Shown here: positions 1 through 10,174 of the stretch, one piece after another
Position numbering within the stretch: the stretch's first letter is position 1
Layout of the letters: each line of letters starts with the position of its first letter
Origin: Elymus sibiricus
Lineage: Eukaryota; Streptophyta; Magnoliopsida; Poales; Poaceae
DNA length: 64,000 bases
Reading direction: 5' to 3'
Assembly (NCBI GenBank): GCA_039707655.1
Contig: CM077665.1
Location: forward strand, 291,342,205 to 291,406,204
Translations under genes and position numbers: made by a program
The notes under the pieces: generated by a model
Database searches by the model: none
What the model saw: only the letters and a program-made list of their open reading frames with translations
What the model was told of the DNA's origin: nothing

Positions 1-1212
1 ATATGTAAATCCCTCACGTGCGACAAAAAGTTCACTCCAAAGTCACAAATAGCGTAGATCAAACAAAGAAATTATTGTAGAGTACAAAACCACCTCAAAG
101 TTATCTTTTCCGATCAATCGTATGAGCTATCCCTATAAGTGTCACGAACAGCCCTAGAGTTCGTACTAAAATAACACTTTAAGATACACATCAACCAAAA
201 CCCTAATGTCACCAAGATACTCCAATGTCACCACGAGTACCCATGGGCTTGATCATACGATATGCATCACACAATTTCAGATTCATCATGTTCAATCCAA
301 CACAAAGAAGTTCAAAGAGTGCCCCAAAGTTTCTACCGGAGAGTCAAGACGAAAACGTGTGCCAACCCCTATGCATAGATTCCCAAGGTCACGGAACCCG
401 CAAGTTGATCACCAAAACATACATCAAGTGGATCAATAGAACATCCCATTGTCACCACGGATATCCCATCGCAAGACATACATCAAGTGTTCTCAAATCC
501 TTAAAGACTCAATCCGATAAGAAAACTTCAAAGGGAAAACTCAATTCATCACAAGAAGATAGAGAGGGGAAAACTCCATATGATTCATCTATATCAATAA
601 AGCTCGCGGTACATCAAGATCGTGCCATCTCAAGAACAAGAGAGAGAGAGATCAAACACATAGCTACTGGTACATACCCTCAGCCCCGAGGGTGAACTAC
701 TCCCTCCTCGTCATGGAGACCGCCGGGATGATGAAGATGGCCTCCGGTGATGGTTTCCCCCTCCGACAGGGTGCCGGAACGGGCTCCCGATTGGTTTTTC
801 GTAGCTCTGGAGGCTTGCAGTGGCGGAACTCCCGATCTAGGTTTCTTTTCGGAGGTTTCTGTATTTATAGGAGTTTTTGGCGTCGGTTTCACGTCAAGGC
901 GGTGCCCGAGGAGCCCACAAGTTAGGGCGGCGCGCCCTAGGGGGGGCGCCCCCCCAGGCTTGTGGCCTCCTCGGTAACTTCCTGGCCCAGCGTTTTGCTC
1001 CAGTATTTTTTATATTTTCCAAAAATATTCTCCGTAAATTTTCAGCCCATTCCGAGAACTTTTATTTCTGCACAAAAACAACACCACGGTAGCTCTGCTG
1101 AAAACAACATCAGTCCGGGTTAGTTCTAATCAAATCATACCAAAATCATATAAAATTATTGTAAACATGGCATGAATACTTCATAAATTATAGATACGTT
1201 GGAGACGTATCA
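1..1212 (-). repeat. TE-1 3' LTR (partial)
   Basis: This copy aligns base for base with 6713-7923 and ends at 1211-1212 with the CA that is the minus-strand TG terminus. It includes the GC-rich block at about 680-960 that follows the TATA box, and an AG-rich microsatellite near 640-650. The window begins inside it. Confidence 0.92.
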
Positions 1213-1232
1213 GCATCCCCAAGCTTAATTCC
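1213..1232 (-). other. TE-1 polypurine tract
   Basis: Directly inside the 3' LTR the minus strand reads GGAATTAAGCTTGGGGATGC, the purine-rich primer for plus-strand DNA synthesis. The identical 20-mer stands at 21841-21860 in TE-5 and 39098-39117 in TE-7. Its last 14 bases recur several times inside these elements. Confidence 0.8.
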
Positions 1233-4200
1233 TGCTCGTCCTCGAGTAGGTAAATGATAAAAGAAATAATTTATGAAGTGTGAATGCTACCTAACATGTT
1301 CATCATATTCTTTTCTTCTTTGTATAGTATGGACATTTGGACTTGTAAATGATTCAAAGCAATAGTCTAGTTTTAACATAATGACTTCAATACTCAAGCA
1401 TGTCAACAAGCAACCATGTCTTTCAAAATATCAACACTAAAGAAAGTTATCCTAGCCCATCATGCTCAATCATTGATCCATTAATGAAACACACCCAAAT
1501 ATTAGCTATGCCCAATGCTCAAGTACGATCATAGTGCTCCCTAGTTGGTGCTTATAAGAGAAGATGGAGACTCAAAGCAAAAATAAAAATTGCATAAAGT
1601 AAATAGATAGGCCCTTCGTATAGGGAAGTAGGGATTTGTAGAGGTGCCAGAGCTCAAGGTTTAAATTAAGAGAGAAAAATATTTTGAGTGGCATGCTTTT
1701 CCTGTCAACGAAAATGACAAAGTAGCTCACAATACTTTCCATGCTAGATACATTATAGGCGGTTCCCAAACAGAATGGTAAAGTTTTTACTCCCCCTCCA
1801 CCAATCAATTACACTCCACGGCGAGACAAATCCACGGGTACCGTCCATACAAACAACAATCCTGTGGGAGTTTTGTTTCATTATATCTTGATTTGATTTT
1901 TGAGCATGGAACTGGGCATCCCGAATACCAGCCAATTTCTTGTGAATGATAGTGAATCAACACATATCGTGAGAATAACACACCTAGCATGGAAAAATAT
2001 TGGATACTCCCCACCGTTTCATGAGCGGTACGGGGACACAAAAGAGAAAATTTATTTTGAAAATTTAGAGATGGCACATACAAATTTGCTTGGAACGGCA
2101 TGGAAATACTGCATATAGGTAGGTATGGTGGACTCATAAGGCAAAACTTGGTTTAAGGATTTTGGATGCACAAGTAGTATTTCTACTTAGTACAAATGGA
2201 GGCTAACAAATAGATTGAGAAGCAACCAAACCAGGAAACGAAAATTCACATAAGTGAGCATTGAGTCATAACTAACACCGAATAATGCACCACAAGTAGG
2301 ATGTAACTTCATTGCATAACTATTGACTTTCGTACTTGCATAGGGAATCACAAACCTTAACACCAATATTCCTGCTAAAGCATAATTACTCACTAACATG
2401 ACTCACATATTACTATCATCATGTTTCAAAACTATTACAAAGAATCAAGTTTAATTTGTCCCACGATCTTCATGAAAGTTTTTATTATATCCTCCTTGGA
2501 TATCTATCACTTTGGGACTAGTTTCATATATTGCTATTGCTTTTTCGACAAGCTCAAACAAATTTAAATGAAGCACATGAGCATAAAGATTTCATCCCTC
2601 AAAAAGGTATAAGTGAAGCATGAGAGGAAATGACAAGCTACTCTCAAAAGATATAAGTGAACATCAATGAGTAGTCAAACAATTAAGTAGCTATGTGAGG
2701 ACTCTCTCTCTCTCTCTCAATAAATATTTTCAGATCTGAGTAATTTATTAAACAGCAAGCAAAATAAAAATAGCACTCCAAGAATAGCACGCATCATGTG
2801 AACGAATAAAAATTTAGACTCAACATAGGCTAACCGATAATTGTTGATGAGGAGAGGTGGGATGCGTAGCATCCCCAAGCTTAGATGCTTGAGACTTCTT
2901 GAAATATTTACTTGGGGTGCCTTGGGCATCCCCAAGCTTGAGCTTTTGTATCTTGTTCAATCCTCTCATATCATGGTTTCACCTATTCTCAAAAACTTCA
3001 TCCACACAAAACTCGAAAAGAACGCGTGAGAGAGGTTAGTACACATAAGAATAAATCAACACTTCATGTACTGACAAGACATGTTGCACAATAATTTTCA
3101 AACATTAGGTACTGTATACTATCATTTCCACAATTTATATCTACCAATATAGACTATGGAAACTATAGGATAAGTAGATAACAAAACTATGACAACAATC
3201 TGTCCAAACAGAACAGTCTGTAGCAATCTATTAAACCAGTGTACTTCTGTAACTCAAAAAATTATGAAAATTTAGGACATGCTATCAAATTTATATGACA
3301 ACACTCTGTAAAAATTTCAGAATTTTCCACGTTCCAGTAAAATATGAAAATTCAAACACTACATTAAAAGTTTCTGTTTATACACAACACACATCAAACA
3401 TGCAATTCAAGCATCCTAAAAGGCAATTCTTGGAACTTTTTATTGAAAACCAAGATTATAAATAACACCTAACAGAGAACAAGAAAATAAAATGACGCTC
3501 CAAGGAAAACTCATATTATGTGACGAATAAAAATATAGCTCCAAGTAAGATATACCGATAATTTTGAAGACGAAAGAGGGGATGCCTTCCGGGGCATCCC
3601 CAAGCTTAGGCGCTTGAGTCTTCCTTGGATATTATCTTGGGGGTGCCTTGGGCATCCCCAATCTTAGGTTCTTGTCACTCCTTATTCTTCTCATATCGGT
3701 GTCTCACCCAAAACTTGAAAACTTCAATCACACAAAACTTAACGGAACTTCGTGAGAAGGGTTAGTATAATAAAGATAAATCATTCACTTAGGTAATGTC
3801 AAGACAAGATTCATAATTGTTCCCACATGATACCTACTGTATTATATCATTCCCATAATTTATATCACTCAATATAAGCTATAGAAACACTAAAACAAGT
3901 AAACTTTGCATGCAAAACAGAATCTGTCAAAAACAGAACAGTCTGTGAAGATCTGTAGCGTAACCATACTTCCCTATCTCTAAAAATTCTGAAAAATTAG
4001 GAAAATCTAGGCAATTTTTATATAAATCATGTGTAAAACATTCAGATCAAAAGCACGTTCCAGTGAATTTACAAAATTCCTGGTCTGAGAGCAAAAGTTT
4101 CTGTTTTTGCACAGAATCAAGTCAACTATCATCCACACTATCCCAAAGGCTTTACTTGGCACTTTATTGAAACAAAAGCTATAAAACATGATTACTACAA

Positions 4201-4310
4201 CAGCTTAATCATGTGAACACACAAAATCAGAAAGGGTAAATATTGGGTTGTCTCCCAACAAGCGCTTTTCTTTAATGCCTTTTAGCTAGGCAAGATGATT
4301 TCAATGATGC
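1233..4310 (-). other. TE-1 untranslated interior, about 3.1 kb
   Basis: No ORF here has coding character. The stretch is AT-rich and matches TE-5 18409-21840 along its length, apart from a MITE and a 96-bp duplication present only in TE-5. It holds copies of the AAGCTTGGGGATGC motif (plus-strand GCATCCCCAAGCTT) at 2869, 2926 and 3594, and a mutated copy at 3652. An inverted repeat at about 3579-3602 pairs GGGGATGCC with GGCATCCCC around a 6-base loop. A (TC)n run lies at about 2702-2718. Confidence 0.75.
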
Positions 4311-6101
4311 TCACATAAAAGATAAGAATTGAAACACAAAGAGAGCATCATGAAGCATATGACTAGCACATTTAAGCCTAACCCACTTCCTATGCATAGG
4401 GATTTTGTGAACAAACAATTTATGGGAGCAAGGATCAACTAGCATAGGAAGGCCAAACAAGCATAACTTCAAAACTTTCAACACATAGAAAGGAAACTTT
4501 ATATTATTGCAATATGTAGAAGCATAAGATCCTCTCTCATAATAATTTTCAGTAGCATCTTGAAGGAATTTCACAATATAACCAGCACATAAAGCATTCT
4601 TTTCATGATCTACAAGCTTAGAAATTTTACTACTCTCCACACAAGAAAATTTCTTCTCATGACTAATAGTGGGAGTATCATAAAAGAATTGAATACTACA
4701 AATTGGTTCCACATTAAAAGAGTAATATTCAGTAAAAGGATATTCATAATTATGACAAGTATCATAATAGTAATCATCACTCTTTTTCATCGCATAAGTA
4801 TCATCACAATAGTCATCGTAAGTAGGAGGCATGCAATCATTATAACAAATGTGATCATTCAAAGTAGGGGGAATAAAAAGATCATCTTCATTAAGCATAG
4901 CATCCCCAAGCTTGGGACAAACATTAATTGCAGCAAATAAATCCTCAAACATGTAATTTTCATCAAACATAGCATCCCCAAGCTTGTGGCTTTGTATATC
5001 ATAAACATAATCACTCTCATCATTAATAGTATGAATAGCACCAATAGTATAGCAATTATTATCATCATCCTCCAAGTTGGTGCCATAAATATTTTCAAGA
5101 TTATAAGAAGTATCATTATCTTCCCAATCATAATTATCACAACAAGCAATAGGCATAACAAAATCATCCTCAAGTGTATCATCTTCCACAACTATTTTTG
5201 ATTCATTCTCATGAGGCCTATCAATAATGGGAGCAACATTATTTGGGAGAGATACGTCTTTACCTTTACTTTTACTTATTTTCTTCTTCTTCACCACATT
5301 ATGTGTGGGTTTATTTAATTCCTCCAAGCTTCTTTTTGAAGAGGTTGGTTGAATAAAAAGCTCCTCCACGTTACTTGATTCATCATAAGAAAAAATAGGA
5401 GGATATTGGGAAACCTCTTCCCTTTCATTAGTATTCTCTTCATCTTCTATTTGTTTTCTTGTCTTTAAGTAATTAGCAATATAAGGATTCTCAATACAAT
5501 TTACCACGCAATACATATAGATTTCATTTAGATCAAAATCAATCATTTTCATGAGAACCCAAGCTGGAACATCCTTAGTTTTATGTTTCATTTCTTCATA
5601 CCCCAAAAATAGACTAAGTTCATTATGATGCTCAAGGGTAATGAGGCTATCACAATTTTTGGACACAATTCGATCATGAAATAATGCACATTGGAAATTA
5701 AAATGACCTCTTTCATTGCAAAGTTCACAAGGACGGCGAGAAATATTAAGTCTTTCAGCACAAACATATAGCCTCTCTTGCAACCATTTAGTCTCTAAAT
5801 ACTTATGCCTCTTACAAAATCTATCTTCCTTTTTAGGCATGTCTTCACAAACTCTATGCACTCCACAAAAATTGACATTCTTATAAGAAATCTTTTTATC
5901 ATGACTAGTGCAATCATCATTAGTACTATGGATATTCAAAGAATTCATACTAACAACATTGCAATCATGCTCACCACTCAAAGATTTAGTGCCAAACATT
6001 TTAATAACTTCTTCTTCTAACACTTGAGCACAATTTTCCTTTCCATCATTTTCACAAAAGACATTAAAAAGATGAAGCATATGAGGCAACCTCAATTCCA
6101 T
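4311..6101 (-). CDS. TE-1 gag-like protein with CCHC zinc knuckle, 596 aa
   Basis: The ORF starts at an ATG 98 bases inside the distal PBS and runs 596 codons without a stop, the only intact long ORF of this group here. A CCHC zinc knuckle fits exactly at C125, C128, H133 and C138, the spacing of a nucleocapsid RNA-binding finger. A lysine-rich stretch near residues 268-282 looks like a nuclear-localisation or RNA-binding patch. The second half is acidic and rich in Asp, Tyr and Asn. The peptide KLGDAM appears near residues 373 and 397, where the DNA carries AAGCTTGGGGATGC. The C-terminal PMHRKWVRL also appears, slightly changed, in TE-7. No protease, RT, RNase H or integrase motif is visible. 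I infer a gag-like packaging protein; no standard gag core is recognisable. Confidence 0.75.
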   Translation of the reverse strand: MELRLPHMLHLFNVFCENDGKENCAQVLEEEVIKMFGTKSLSGEHDCNVVSMNSLNIHSTNDDCTSHDKKISYKNVNFCGVHRVCEDMPKKEDRFCKRHKYLETKWLQERLYVCAERLNISRRPCELCNERGHFNFQCALFHDRIVSKNCDSLITLEHHNELSLFLGYEEMKHKTKDVPAWVLMKMIDFDLNEIYMYCVVNCIENPYIANYLKTRKQIEDEENTNEREEVSQYPPIFSYDESSNVEELFIQPTSSKRSLEELNKPTHNVVKKKKISKSKGKDVSLPNNVAPIIDRPHENESKIVVEDDTLEDDFVMPIACCDNYDWEDNDTSYNLENIYGTNLEDDDNNCYTIGAIHTINDESDYVYDIQSHKLGDAMFDENYMFEDLFAAINVCPKLGDAMLNEDDLFIPPTLNDHICYNDCMPPTYDDYCDDTYAMKKSDDYYYDTCHNYEYPFTEYYSFNVEPICSIQFFYDTPTISHEKKFSCVESSKISKLVDHEKNALCAGYIVKFLQDATENYYERGSYASTYCNNIKFPFYVLKVLKLCLFGLPMLVDPCSHKLFVHKIPMHRKWVRLKCASHMLHDALFVFQFLSFM

Positions 6102-6199
6102 TTTTTTGTAGTTTTCTTTTATAAAACAAAACTAGTAATAAAACAAGAAACTAAAAGATTAAATTGCAAGATCTAAAGATATACCTTCAAGCACTCACC

Positions 6200-6279
6200 T
6201 CCCCGGCAACGGCGCCAGAAAAGAGCTTCGTTGACGGGATTTGAGTGCGGCTTACCTAGCCTCCCTGGCAACGGTGCCA
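6200..6279 (-). other. TE-1 primer-binding site, tandemly duplicated
   Basis: On the minus strand TGGCGCCGTTGCCGGGGA, complementary to the 3' end of tRNA-Asp, occurs intact at 6217-6200. A copy with two changes lies nearer the LTR at 6279-6262. The two are 62 bp apart. The proximal copy is separated from the LTR end by ten bases. TE-5 has the same duplication, so it predates both insertions. Confidence 0.85.
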
Positions 6280-6289
6280 GAAAAGAGCT

Positions 6290-7923
6290 TGATGTCTACT
6301 ACACAACTTTATTCTTGTAGACTCGTGTTGGGCCTCCAAGCGCAGAGTTTTGTAGGACAGTAGCAAATTTCCCTCAAGTGGATGACCTAAGGATTATCAA
6401 TCTGTGGGAGGCGTAGGATGAAGATGGTCTCTCTCAAGCAACCCTGCAACCAAATAAGAAAGAGTCTCTTGTGTCGCCAACACACCCAATACAATGGTAA
6501 ATTGTATAGGTGCACTAGTTCGGCAAAGAGATGGTGATACAAGTGCAATATGGATGGTAGATATAGGTTTTTGTAATCTGAAAATATAAAAACAGCAAGG
6601 TAACTAATGATAAAAGTGAGCACAAACGGTATTGCAATGCTTGAAAACAAGGCCTAGGGTTCATACTTTCACTAGTGCAAGTTCTCTCAACAATACTAAC
6701 ATAGTTGAATCATATGTAAATCCCTCACGTGCGACAAAGAGTTCACTCCAAAGTCACAAATAGTGGAGAACAAACAAAGAAATTATTGTAGGGTACGAAA
6801 CCACCTCAAAGTTATCTTTTCCGATCAATCGTATGAGCTATCCCTATAAGTGTCACGAACAACCCTAGAGTTCGTACTAAAATAACACCTTAAGATACAC
6901 ATCAACCAAAACCCTAATGTCACCTAGATATTCCAATGTCACCACGAGTACCCATGGGCTTGATCATATGATATGCATCACACAATTTCAGATTCATCAT
7001 GTTCAATCCAACACAAAGAACTTCAAAGAGTGCCCCAAAGTTTCTACCGGAGAGTCAAGACGAAAACGTGTGCCAACCCCTATGCATAGATTCCCAAGGT
7101 CACAGAACCCGCAAGTTGATCACCAAAACATACATCAAGTGGATCAATAGAACATCCCATTGTCACCACGGATATCCCATCGCAAGACATACATCAAGTG
7201 TTCTCAAATCCTTAAAGACTCAATCCGATAAGAAAACTTCAAAGGGAAAACTCAATTCATCACAAGAAGATAGAGAGGGGAAAACTCCATATGATTCATC
7301 TATATCAATAAAGCTTGCGGTACATCAAGATCGTGCCATCTCAAGAACACGAGAGAGAGAGATCAAACACATAGCTACTGGTACATACCCTCAGCCCCGA
7401 GGGTGAACTACTCCCTCCTCGTCATGGAGACTGCCGGGATGATGAAGATGGCCTCCGGTGATGGTTTCCCCCTCCGGCAGGGTGCCGGAACGGGCTCCCG
7501 ATTGGTTTTTCGTGGCTCTGGAGGCTTGCGGCGGTGGAACTCCCGATCTAGGTTTCTTTTCAGAGGTTTCTATATTTATAGGAGTTTTTGGCGTCGGTTT
7601 CACGTCAAGGCGGTGCCCGAGGAGCCCACAAGCTAGGGGGGCGCACCCTAGGGGGGGCGCGCCCCCAGGCTTGTGGCCTCCTCGGTCACTTCCTGGCCCA
7701 GCGTTTTGCTCCGGTATTTTTTATATTTTCCAAAAATATTCTTCGTAAATTTTCAGCCCATTCCGAGAACTTTTATTTCTGCACAAAAACAACACCACGG
7801 TAGCTCTGCGGAAAACAGTGTCAGTCCGGGTTAGTTCTAATCAAATCATACCAAAATCATATAAAATTATTGTAAACATGGCATGAATAGTTCATAAATT
7901 ATAGATACGTTGGAGACGTATCA
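6290..7923 (-). repeat. TE-1 5' LTR, 1634 bp
   Basis: On the minus strand it begins TGATACGTCTCC at 7923 and ends GTAGACATCA at 6290. A TATA-like CTCCTATAAAT lies on the minus strand at 7584-7574, about 340 bp into the LTR, and marks the U3/R region. The R-proximal part is GC-rich and the rest AT-rich. Short ORFs seen here recur in every LTR of this family because the LTR is conserved, so they are not called genes. Confidence 0.92.
7574..7584 (-). promoter_or_regulatory. TATA box of TE-1 5' LTR
   Basis: The minus strand reads CTCCTATAAAT, and the same sequence is at 16066-16076 in the left LTR of TE-5. It is the probable Pol II promoter of the element. Confidence 0.6.
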
Positions 7924-8684
7924 GGCGACACGAGATTGGATGAGGGGCCACACAGGGCGACGTGGCGCCCTACGATTGGCTGAAACGACGGCAGCGGCAG
8001 CGCCAAGTGGCGGGCAGAGGCTGGCGGCGCCGGATCCGATGGAGGAGGTGGTCAGGGCGGCTGGGAGGTTAGGGTAGGCTAGGTTTTGTCCATTTTTGGC
8101 AGGGGGTTGTTTATATAGGGAAGGGGCTAGGGTTAGCTGATTTTGGGTCTTTTCGAAGCCGTTCGATTGCGATCGGACGGCTCCGGCCGGGATGGGTGGT
8201 GTAGGTGGGCTAGGTGGCTGTGTAGATGTCCATGGACTGAGATGAGAGGGATCATTTGCGGCCCGGCTTAGAGGTTTTAAACACCGTCAAACGTCCGATA
8301 ACAAACCGATGACGGTGCCGCTACAGTCGACCGTTCGGGTATCAAACGACCTCTGATTGCGACGAAATTTGGCAGGCGGTCTAGTTACACTATATTAAGA
8401 CCGCTCGCCATGTTTTGACCCAATCCGAGAATAATTTTCATGCACTTTTAAAAACAATATTTTATCGATGCCGCGGGCGCGTGCGTGTGTGGTTGGTCTC
8501 GAAACGGTCGACGACACGAACGGAGAGAACTGGCAACTACGAACGGATGCAAGTTTTGAAAAATGACGGCAACGAATTGCCGATGCAATGCGGATGATGC
8601 GAATGATGCGACAAACAAACGAATCACACGATGAGAATGGAAAACAACGGGAATCTTCTGGAGCGTCGGTCTCAGGCTGTTACA
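7924..8684 (-). mobile_element. TE-2: truncated LTR of a TGTAACAGCC-type element
   Basis: On the minus strand the fragment starts at 8684 with TGTAACAGCCTGAGACC, a start typical of grass Ty3/gypsy LTRs. It runs to 7924, where TE-1 has inserted. A minus-strand TATA (CCCTATATAAAC) lies at about 8120-8109, followed by GC-rich leader-like sequence. The base following 8684 is in coding sequence of TE-3, so this LTR belongs to an element inserted into TE-3; the rest would lie left of TE-1, outside the window. No TSD can be checked. Confidence 0.6.
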
Positions 8685-9670
8685 GGAGTACGCTACCAGT
8701 CTACAATTTATGAGTGGGCATCACTCATAGGTGCCCCTAAGGTGGAGAATGGAGATGTGGACGTTTATGCTGAGTCCAAGAAAGGCCACAACTCCATGGC
8801 CAACATGTACACGCCCATTCCCAAGGAGTGTCTCAAGTCACACAAGCTTGGATCACTGTATTTCTTGCTAGCTGGCCTTCCTACCTCACTGATGCCTAAA
8901 TATAGAGATGAGACGATAATAAGAGGTTATTCCATCAACATGTTGCACCATGTCGATCAGAACACCATGATTCGAGTGATGGATCTCATTGTCGAGACCA
9001 TCAAGAGGACTGTTGCTGACCAGAAGAGGTCGTGTGGATATGCACCATACATCCAGATGTTGATCAACTCCAAGGTTGGGAGTAAGGTTTATTTGCTTGA
9101 TTGCCCACACCTTCCGCTTCAGCCAGAGTTTAAAGACAACATGGTGACGATGGATCCTTCCCATCCCACCTCATCTGTAGCTCAGGCGGAGATTGAGGCT
9201 GAGGCCGAGGCAGAGGCAGCCAGAACCGCTAGTGCTCCATATATCATGACGAAGAATGATTAGATGGCCTACCTGATTAGTTCCAAAGAGAGGATTGAGA
9301 AGAGCTTGGCTGATCTCATGAAGAACCAACCCATCTTGGAGAGGATAGTTGAGACTAGATTCACTATCTAGATTTGAAGGTGACGGAGATCCAGACTACC
9401 GTAGGGCAGCTTCAGCGGAATGTGGACGGGATCAGCGATGACGATGATACTCTACCCACCACTAGGAAGTTCATCACGATGCCTAGATCTATAGCCATGC
9501 CTGTGTCCCATACCAGAGCAACTATCTCTTCTCCAGTTGCTACTCCTGCTGTCACTACCACCGCTACACCGTCGGTGCCTCCAGTATCCACTCCACCAGC
9601 TCAGCAGACTTCAGTCGAAGCATTCGCTTTTGCTATTTGGAATGGTAAATCTAGAGTGACTTACCTATAG
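8685..9670 (+). pseudogene. TE-3 coding remnant, plant transposon-type protein
   Basis: From 8685 an open frame of 193 codons runs to a stop at 9261-9263; any ATG before 8685 belongs to the TE-2 LTR. It contains the stretch EWASLIGAP, then a region with hydrophobic helices, and ends in an Ala/Glu-rich low-complexity tract (about 9185-9230). Coding-like sequence continues to about 9360, then shifts frame to 9374-9670, which is Thr/Pro/Ala-rich. I recognise the general look of the uncharacterised proteins of grass retroelements, not a catalytic domain. It is interrupted at its 5' side by TE-2 and broken by stops, hence a pseudogene. A domain search is needed to name it. Confidence 0.5.
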
Positions 9671-10174
9671 CATAGACACGACGATGTCAAAGTCTGTTTA
9701 AACCTTAGAATGGTATGACAATCAAACCCTGTACAAGGCAGCCGTTGCCAATCGTAGGATTATTCGGTGAGATTAAAGCCAAGACCCGTTTCCTGTAGGT
9801 ACCACCAATTGTTGACTACCATGAGACTATCGATAGTTGTTTAGTATTGGTGCCAAGACCTGTCAGACAAGAAGACCCAGTCTCGGAAGAACCTTATTTT
9901 GATGAAAGAACTCAAGATTTTGAAGAAAACAATATGCCGATTCCAGAAGAACATCAGTAAAGGAGTTATCCCCAAGATGTGAGAGGACCAATGTTGTCAA
10001 CACTAAGGAGGAAGTACATGAGTTTTGGATGGCACCGTAACTTTGTTCTAAGGGTGGTAGCACCTCCAGAACTTTTAAGGATCGATGGATTTCCGAGAAG
10101 ACGCCAAACCCTAACCTTTTCTTTCTAGCCTCTTTGGATCCCGAGGACGAGATTCATTTTAAGTGTGGTAGATT
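9671..10174 (+). other. TE-3 3' interior and PPT
   Basis: Coding-like fragments in several frames with many stops. Immediately before the LTR the sequence AAGTGTGGTAGATT at 10161-10174 stands where the PPT belongs and is a decayed version of the G-rich tract usual in such elements. Confidence 0.5.

Larger units (their letters stand above)
1..7923 (-). mobile_element. TE-1: non-autonomous LTR retrotransposon, minus strand, cut by window start
   Basis: Two LTR copies flank an interior with one ORF and no pol. The right (5') LTR is 6290-7923 and the left (3') LTR is 1-1212, whose first base matches 6713, so about 420 bp lie outside the window. Both end on the minus-strand TGATACGTCTCC terminus. 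On the minus strand the order is 5' LTR, duplicated tRNA-Asp PBS (6200-6279), ORF 6101-4311, about 3.1 kb of untranslated interior, PPT at 1213-1232, 3' LTR. The LTRs differ at roughly three dozen sites by eye over 1.2 kb, about 3%. TE-5 is a second copy. The right-hand target site starts GGCGA at 7924; its partner is outside. The PBS and ends resemble Triticeae Ty3/gypsy families, but the exact family is not assigned. Confidence 0.9.

Noticed and set aside
680..930. Short ORFs (about 70-96 aa) around the GC-rich part of the LTR, repeated near 7391-7748, 15978-16259 and 22036-22375.
   Set aside because: They recur because the LTR is repeated. They overlap on both strands, differ in length between copies, and follow the LTR TATA box. 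No sign of a protein family.
4605..5201. Ile-rich ORFs on both strands opposite the TE-1 ORF.
   Set aside because: They are shadows of an Asp/Asn/Tyr-rich reading frame.
6200..6217. A possible tRNA-Asp gene fragment.
   Set aside because: Only the 18 bases complementary to the tRNA 3' end are present, directly beside an LTR, so this is a primer-binding site.
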